Assembly: GCA_964386535.1 (NCBI GenBank)
Contig: CAYLRY010000051.1
Location: 1 to 19,230 of the forward strand
Direction: 5' to 3'
Length of the DNA stretch: 19,230 bases
DNA from: CAYLRY01 sp964386535
GTDB lineage: Bacteria; Chloroflexota; Dehalococcoidia; Dehalococcoidales; UBA3254
Position 1 is the first letter of the stretch. Each line of letters starts with the position of its first letter. The position numbers and the translations under genes are program-made. The notes under the pieces are model-generated. The model ran no database searches, was not told where the DNA came from, and saw only the letters and a program-made list of their open reading frames with translations. Below are positions 14,381 through 19,230 of this stretch, piece after piece.

Positions 14381-15625
14381 ATGAGTTCATTAAACAGGTC
14401 TGATCCGGAGGTTGACTGTATTCTGGCCAAAGAAATTAAAAGGCAGAAAGAGACCATTAATCTCATTGCCTCAGAAAATTATGCCAGCCGGGCAATATTA
14501 GAAGCTCAGGGCTCGGTTTTTACCAATAAATATGCAGAGGGATATCCGGCTGCCCGCTACTATGGCGGTTGCAGCAATATGGATGAGATTGAAACCCTGG
14601 CCATAAAAAGGGCTAGAGACCTTTTTCATGCAGAATATGCTAATGTTCAGCCGCACAGCGGAGCGCAGGCCAATATGGCAGTATATTTCACGCTGTTAAA
14701 CCCAGGAGATACCGTTTTGGGTATGAATCTTTCTCACGGAGGGCACCTGACACATGGTTCTCCAGCAAATTTTTCAGGCAAGTTGTACAACTTTGTACAC
14801 TACGGAGTAAATCCGGAGACAGAAAGAATAGATTACACAGAAGTGGAAAAACTGGCTATCCAGCACCGTCCAAAACTGATAGTGACCGGCGCCAGTTCAT
14901 ATCCACGCATAATAGATTTTGAGAGATTCAGAATTATAGGAGATATGGTTGGAGCTAAAATATTAGCTGATATAGCTCATATTGCAGGTCTGGTTGCAGC
15001 CGGACTACATCCTTCACCTGTACCATATTCAGATCTGGTCAGCGGTACCACACATAAAACATTGCGCGGCCCTCGGGCTGGATTCATCATCGGACGGAAG
15101 GAGTATGCTACTAAAATAGATGCAGCGGTTTTTCCCAGAATGCAGGGTGGGCCCTTGATGCATATAATAGCCGCTAAAGCGGTATGTTTTAAAGAAGCTT
15201 TGAGTCCGGATTTTGTAAAATACCAACAAAAAATACTGGAAAATACATCTATATTAGCCAGGGAATTAGAAAAAGCCGGGCTGCGTCTGGTATCTGGTGG
15301 TACTGATAATCACCTGTTCTTGATAGATCTATCTAAAACAGGGGTCACCGGCTGGGATGCTCAACAGGCCCTGGAAGAAACAGGGATCATTGCTAACCGG
15401 AACGTCATACCCTTTGATACCAGACCAGCAAAAATCACCAGCGGTATGAGGTTCGGTACACCGGCAGTCACTTCACGTGGTATGGGGCCGGATGAAATGA
15501 AAATTATTGCCAGTTGGATCGTTAAGGTTATCTCAGAGATCGATAATGCCAGCCTGAAAAAACAGATAAAAGAAGAGGTACGCCAGTTATGTTTACGCTT
15601 TCCAGTTCCCGGTATTGATTGTTAA
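14381..15625 (+). CDS. glyA: Serine hydroxymethyltransferase
   Basis: This PLP enzyme interconverts serine plus tetrahydrofolate with glycine plus methylene-tetrahydrofolate and is the main source of one-carbon units. The 414 residues are full length. Landmarks are NLIASENYAS near residue 27, NKYAEGYPAARYYGG near 49, DIAHIAGLVAAGLHP, the PLP-binding lysine Lys226 in SGTTHKTLRGPRAG, and TSGMRFGTPAVTSRG near the C-terminus. A textbook AGGAGG site lies 5-6 bases before the ATG. It is followed by a strong terminator, so it ends its transcription unit. The residue pattern is that of a normal active enzyme. Confidence 0.97.
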   Translation: MSSLNRSDPEVDCILAKEIKRQKETINLIASENYASRAILEAQGSVFTNKYAEGYPAARYYGGCSNMDEIETLAIKRARDLFHAEYANVQPHSGAQANMAVYFTLLNPGDTVLGMNLSHGGHLTHGSPANFSGKLYNFVHYGVNPETERIDYTEVEKLAIQHRPKLIVTGASSYPRIIDFERFRIIGDMVGAKILADIAHIAGLVAAGLHPSPVPYSDLVSGTTHKTLRGPRAGFIIGRKEYATKIDAAVFPRMQGGPLMHIIAAKAVCFKEALSPDFVKYQQKILENTSILARELEKAGLRLVSGGTDNHLFLIDLSKTGVTGWDAQQALEETGIIANRNVIPFDTRPAKITSGMRFGTPAVTSRGMGPDEMKIIASWIVKVISEIDNASLKKQIKEEVRQLCLRFPVPGIDC

Positions 15626-15688
15626 AGTATATGAAATTATGGTAAGGAAATATTAATATTATTAAAATTAACATAACCTTTGATAATG

Positions 15689-15716
15689 AAAAGCCCCTCA
15701 TTTTAGAGGGGCTTTT
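15689..15716. terminator. Bidirectional intrinsic terminator between glyA and the radical SAM gene
   Basis: AAAAGCCCCTC (15689-15699) pairs perfectly with GAGGGGCTTTT (15706-15716) around a 6-base ATTTTA loop. A GC-rich core flanked by A and T runs lets it stop transcription from both convergent genes. Confidence 0.92.
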
Positions 15717-15728
15717 AGATTATGGGCG

Positions 15729-17252
15729 CTAAGCGGTGTTTTTACTAGGAGGCCGCATATATTTATTAATTACTTTTCGGAAATGATATCCATAAGCTGC
15801 CAGAGTTACAAACAGGGGGAAGGAACGCGGGCGCAAAATAAGCGTGGAAGCAAATAGCCGCCAGTAATGCCTTCTTCCCTTTTCCCTGATACCTAAAAAC
15901 CACATGCAGTTGATTAAACCCTGTATATGGTGAAAACTGATATTAGGCATATGCGCCCGGGTTTTCGGTTTATATTCTTTGAGTAGCGTTTTTATACGTT
16001 CATAATATTGTTTTGGAGCATAGATGGTATTCAGAACATGGTGGTATCCGCTTATTAAAGCATCCCGATTCATTTTGGGTTTAAAATTTAGCGAAGAGTC
16101 CATATTATCGCCTGACATATCGTCTCTGGTTAGCCGGTTTTCGCCTTTCAACCTCTGATATAAGCGTGTACCCCGGGGGGCGTTGAGCAAGCCTACCATA
16201 GCCGTTACGATACCGCTTTTCTGAATAAAGTTGATCTGGGTTTTAAATATAGAAGCAGGATCACTATCAAAACCTACGATAAAACCACCCATCACTTCCA
16301 GCCCGTGGTTTTGAATGGTTTTTACAGCAGCTACCAGATCACGGCTCTTATTCTGGTTTTTATTACACTCAGCCAGGCTGGCTTCATGGGGAGTTTCAAT
16401 TCCGATAAATACCCTGGAGAATCCGGCTTCAACCATCATCTGCATCAGTTCTTCATCATCAACCAGATTGATGGAAACTTCAGTAAACAGCTCGAAGGGA
16501 TGCTTTTTTTGTTTACTCCATTCAATAATAGCAGGCAGAATTTCACGTTTAAGTTTATTTTTGTTCCCTATAAAATTATCATCCACTATAAACAGGGCGC
16601 CTCTCCAGCCGTGCTTATAAAGTGCTTCCATCTCACCCAGTATCTGGTCCTTATCCTTGGTGCGTGGAACATGTCCATCCAGAAATGTGATATCGCAGAA
16701 TTCGCAATTGAATGGACACCCCCTTGAATACTGGATGCTCATCGAGGAATATTTTTTCATGTTTATTAATGACCATAAGGGTACAGGTGTCCGGGTTACC
16801 GGGGGATGTTCCTGCGAGGTATAGAGATGTTTAGCTTGACCTCTAGCCAGATCAGCCAGGAAAAGCGGGAGTGTAATCTCAGCTTCGTTTAGAACCAGAT
16901 GTTCAACTTCATTAAATTCCTCTGGCTGGGTTGTAAATAGAGGACCGCCAGCAACGATTTTAACCCCAGCTTTGTGAATACGTTTTATGATATCTTTAGT
17001 TGAATGCTTCTGGACAACCATGGCGCTGAGGAAGACGTAATCAGCCCACTTTATTTCGCTTTCTGATATATTCCTGATATTCAGATCAATAAGCCGTTTT
17101 TCCCATTCGGCAGGAAGCATGGCAGCAACAGTGGCTAGTCCCAATGGAGGGAAGGCGGCTTTTTTTGAGATAAACTGCAAAGCATGCTTAAAACTCCAAA
17201 AAGTATCAGGGTATTGCGGGTAGATCAGTAATATCTTCAAGTCTAACTCCAT
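15729..17252 (-). CDS. B12-binding-domain radical SAM protein with DUF4070-like C-terminus
   Basis: This 507-residue protein has an N-terminal Rossmann-like cobalamin-binding domain (about 1-150; FPPLGLATVAAMLP, VVAGGPLFTT-like strand and loop), although the DxHxxG lower-ligand motif is not seen. The radical SAM core follows (about 165-390) with CPFNCEFC, giving Cys179, Cys183 and Cys186, and the GIETPHEASL segment. The C-terminal part (about 400-507) is basic and matches the DUF4070 type found in a large group that includes hopanoid 2-methylase HpnP. Methyl transfer to an unactivated carbon is a guess from that group. ATG 17252 has no ribosome-binding site; TTG 17240, giving M-K-I-L-L-I-Y-P as in relatives, has GGAG 6 bases upstream and may be the true start. 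It lies 62 bases downstream of mfd and may be co-transcribed. Confidence 0.88.
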   Translation of the reverse strand: MELDLKILLIYPQYPDTFWSFKHALQFISKKAAFPPLGLATVAAMLPAEWEKRLIDLNIRNISESEIKWADYVFLSAMVVQKHSTKDIIKRIHKAGVKIVAGGPLFTTQPEEFNEVEHLVLNEAEITLPLFLADLARGQAKHLYTSQEHPPVTRTPVPLWSLINMKKYSSMSIQYSRGCPFNCEFCDITFLDGHVPRTKDKDQILGEMEALYKHGWRGALFIVDDNFIGNKNKLKREILPAIIEWSKQKKHPFELFTEVSINLVDDEELMQMMVEAGFSRVFIGIETPHEASLAECNKNQNKSRDLVAAVKTIQNHGLEVMGGFIVGFDSDPASIFKTQINFIQKSGIVTAMVGLLNAPRGTRLYQRLKGENRLTRDDMSGDNMDSSLNFKPKMNRDALISGYHHVLNTIYAPKQYYERIKTLLKEYKPKTRAHMPNISFHHIQGLINCMWFLGIREKGRRHYWRLFASTLILRPRSFPLFVTLAAYGYHFRKVINKYMRPPSKNTA

Positions 17253-17314
17253 ATACGTTTGGTATTCAGGTAAATTATCTTAATTTTACCATTTCCCGGA
17301 ACACAAAGTAATAC

Positions 17315-19230
17315 TCAAACAGACTTAATCATGTCTTCCAGCACTTTTTCCCAGTCCTTACCCACGTTCTTGAGATTAATAATGACCTGAGTGATGCCAA
17401 TCTTAACACCATATCTGAAAAAAGGCATCAGTTTCTGGCGGTTAAACTGCAAGCCGGGGAAAAGACGCATAGTAATAATATTATTGTTGGTAGTAATGGA
17501 TTCTATCCCTGATTTTGCTCCCAGCACTTTCAACTTCAGGATATATATGAGATGTCGTGCTTCCAAAGGAAGAGGTCCAAAACGGTCTTTCAACTCCTGC
17601 GCCAGATCTTCTACTTGCTCTATTGAATTTACCGCGGTCATTTTTTGATATAGACTCAAGCGCAGGTCTATATCGGAAACATAATCATCAGGAAAGAAAG
17701 CTTTTAAAGGGAGATCAATAGAGGGTTCAGGTGGTCTCAAACTCCGGGTTTCTTTTTTACCGCCTGCCCGTTTAGCTTTTTGTTCCTCAACAGCCTGAGA
17801 AAGCAACTGGGTATAAAGGCTGAACCCCACTGCACTGATATTTCCGCTTTGCCTGGTACCCAGTAAGGTCCCCGCGCCCCTTATCTCCAGGTCTTTCATA
17901 GCTATACCGAAACCTGCGCCGAGTTCTGTGGCTTCAAAAATGCTCATCAAACGCTTCTCGGCTGTTGGTGTTAATCTTTTCTCTTTGTCATACAGAAAAT
18001 AAGCATAAGCCAGATTGCTCCCACGCCCGATTCTGCCGCGTAGCTGGTATAATTGAGTTAGTCCCAACCTGTCAGCCCGGTTTACGATCAGGGTATTCAC
18101 ATTAGGCAGATCCAGTCCGGATTCGATGATGGTGGTACAAACCAAAAGGTTACTTTCACCTTTTTGAAAATCATGCATCACCTGTTCCAGCTTTTCCTCA
18201 GGCATCTGCCCGTGAGCTATTTCTATCCGCGCTTCAGGAACCAGATTTTTTAATTTGCCGGCTACCTGGGCAATTCCCTGTACCCGGTTGTGCACAAAAA
18301 AGACCTGTCCATTGCGTTCCAATTCACGCAGAATGGCTTCTCTGACTAACTGATCGCTATACTCAGCCACATAAGTTTTTACCGGAAGCCGGTTTTCAGG
18401 CGGAGTTTCAATGACACTCATGTCGCGTACCCCTACCAGGGACATATGAAGCGTGCGGGGTATAGGCGTAGCGCTGAGTGTTAGTACATCAACCTGCTCC
18501 CGCAGCTTCTTAAGATATTCTTTGTGAGATACTCCGAACCGCTGTTCTTCATCCACAACGATCAATCCCAGGTCTTTAAAACTGATGTCTTTTTGCAGGA
18601 GGCGGTGGGTGCCGATACAAATATCAATACTGCCGTTAGTAATCCCTTCGATAACGGATTTTTGCTCGCGTGTTGAACGGAACCGGCTTAAGACGTCAAT
18701 CTTCACGGGAAAAGCTCCCATTCTTTGTTTAAAGGTGAGATAGTGTTGTTCAGCCAGGACGGTGGTAGGAACCAGAACTGCCACCTGTTTGTTGTCCATT
18801 ACAGCCTTAAAAGCGGCACGAATGGCAATTTCTGTTTTACCGTAACCTACATCACCGATAATCAGTCTGTCCATTGGCCTTGGCTGAGACATGTCTTCTT
18901 TTACTTCTTCCTGGACTTTAATCTGATCAGGAGTTTCTATATAGGGAAAAGAAGCTTCAAGTTCTTTTTGCCAGACAGTATCCTGTGTAAAGGCGTATCC
19001 GGGTATAATTTGCCGTGCAGCATAAAGCTCTAACAGGTCCTGAGCTATTTCTTCTACCTCTTCTTTAACTTTTTGTTTGGTACGGTTCCATTCGTGCGTT
19101 CCCAGGCGGCTCAGAACAGGCTGCCGTTCTCCGCTGCCGACATACCTGCTGATGCGATCTATCTGCTCAGTTGGAACATAGAGGATATCATTGGCGGCGT
19201 AGGTAATCACCATATACTCTTTTTGACTGT
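17315..19230 (-). CDS. mfd: Transcription-repair coupling factor Mfd, C-terminal part (5' end outside window)
   Basis: Mfd removes stalled RNA polymerase and recruits UvrA to transcribed-strand lesions. The reading frame is open to the right edge; codons before the first ATG (Q-K-E-Y) still match the RNA polymerase interaction domain, so the gene is cut by the window, not truncated. About 637 of roughly 1,150 usual residues are present: polymerase-interaction domain end (ILYVPTEQIDRISRYVG), Walker A GDVGYGKTE, Walker B with DEEQ, motif III SATPIPRTLHMS, helicase motif VI QLYQLRGRIGRG, the translocation (TRG) hairpin region and the C-terminal D7 autoinhibitory domain. RecG-like motor motifs are intact. 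The missing part would hold the UvrB-like damage module. The radical SAM gene follows on the same strand. Confidence 0.97.
   Translation of the reverse strand, partial: SQKEYMVITYAANDILYVPTEQIDRISRYVGSGERQPVLSRLGTHEWNRTKQKVKEEVEEIAQDLLELYAARQIIPGYAFTQDTVWQKELEASFPYIETPDQIKVQEEVKEDMSQPRPMDRLIIGDVGYGKTEIAIRAAFKAVMDNKQVAVLVPTTVLAEQHYLTFKQRMGAFPVKIDVLSRFRSTREQKSVIEGITNGSIDICIGTHRLLQKDISFKDLGLIVVDEEQRFGVSHKEYLKKLREQVDVLTLSATPIPRTLHMSLVGVRDMSVIETPPENRLPVKTYVAEYSDQLVREAILRELERNGQVFFVHNRVQGIAQVAGKLKNLVPEARIEIAHGQMPEEKLEQVMHDFQKGESNLLVCTTIIESGLDLPNVNTLIVNRADRLGLTQLYQLRGRIGRGSNLAYAYFLYDKEKRLTPTAEKRLMSIFEATELGAGFGIAMKDLEIRGAGTLLGTRQSGNISAVGFSLYTQLLSQAVEEQKAKRAGGKKETRSLRPPEPSIDLPLKAFFPDDYVSDIDLRLSLYQKMTAVNSIEQVEDLAQELKDRFGPLPLEARHLIYILKLKVLGAKSGIESITTNNNIITMRLFPGLQFNRQKLMPFFRYGVKIGITQVIINLKNVGKDWEKVLEDMIKSV

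Overview
The window looks like a piece of draft genome from an anaerobic bacterium, most likely a Firmicute of the Clostridia (Peptococcaceae/Syntrophomonas-like). The reasons are purine-rich Shine-Dalgarno sites, moderate-to-low GC, a probable selenoprotein, a glutaconate-type CoA-transferase with flavin/iron-sulfur redox genes, and the MtaB, GlyA and Mfd sequence types. This placement is an inference from gene content, not from a marker tree. A run of exactly 100 N (8528-8627) is a scaffolding gap, so the left part (1-8527) and right part (8628-19230) are joined by assembly only.

Left part: a divergent catabolic-looking cluster. On the minus strand lie a metal-dependent amidohydrolase (1969-3021) and, downstream of it, a GrdB/UGSC-related protein (141-1880). 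The latter is read as one gene only if an in-frame UGA (1596-1598) is decoded as selenocysteine; otherwise it appears as two fragments. On the plus strand lie quinolinate synthase nadA (3169-4089), a large FAD oxidoreductase (4176-6110), a 2[4Fe-4S] ferredoxin (6143-6481), and the alpha and beta subunits of a GctAB-like CoA-transferase (6561-7466, 7586-8398). Read together, these could form an undescribed anaerobic pathway. In that model the CoA-transferase activates an organic acid, the flavoprotein/ferredoxin pair carries out a redox step, and the amidohydrolase and selenoprotein act on the substrate or a fragment of it. The substrate cannot be read from the sequence.

Right part: mostly housekeeping genes. 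terC (minus, 8656-9612) and a divergent SLC13-like transporter (9872-11284) are followed by mtaB (11352-12650), a DUF5343 protein (12689-13294), a 354-base spacer with a possible RNA hairpin and an operator-like inverted repeat on a promoter, a rhomboid protease (13649-14233) and glyA (14381-15625). A bidirectional terminator (15689-15716) separates glyA from a convergent minus-strand B12-binding radical SAM protein (15729-17252) and the C-terminal two thirds of mfd (17315 to the window edge).

The observation most worth following is the probable selenoprotein. Its Sec codon sits at the GrdB/UGSC active-site position and is followed by a SECIS-like hairpin, but the motif reads U-S-G-A and lacks the usual cysteine three residues downstream.
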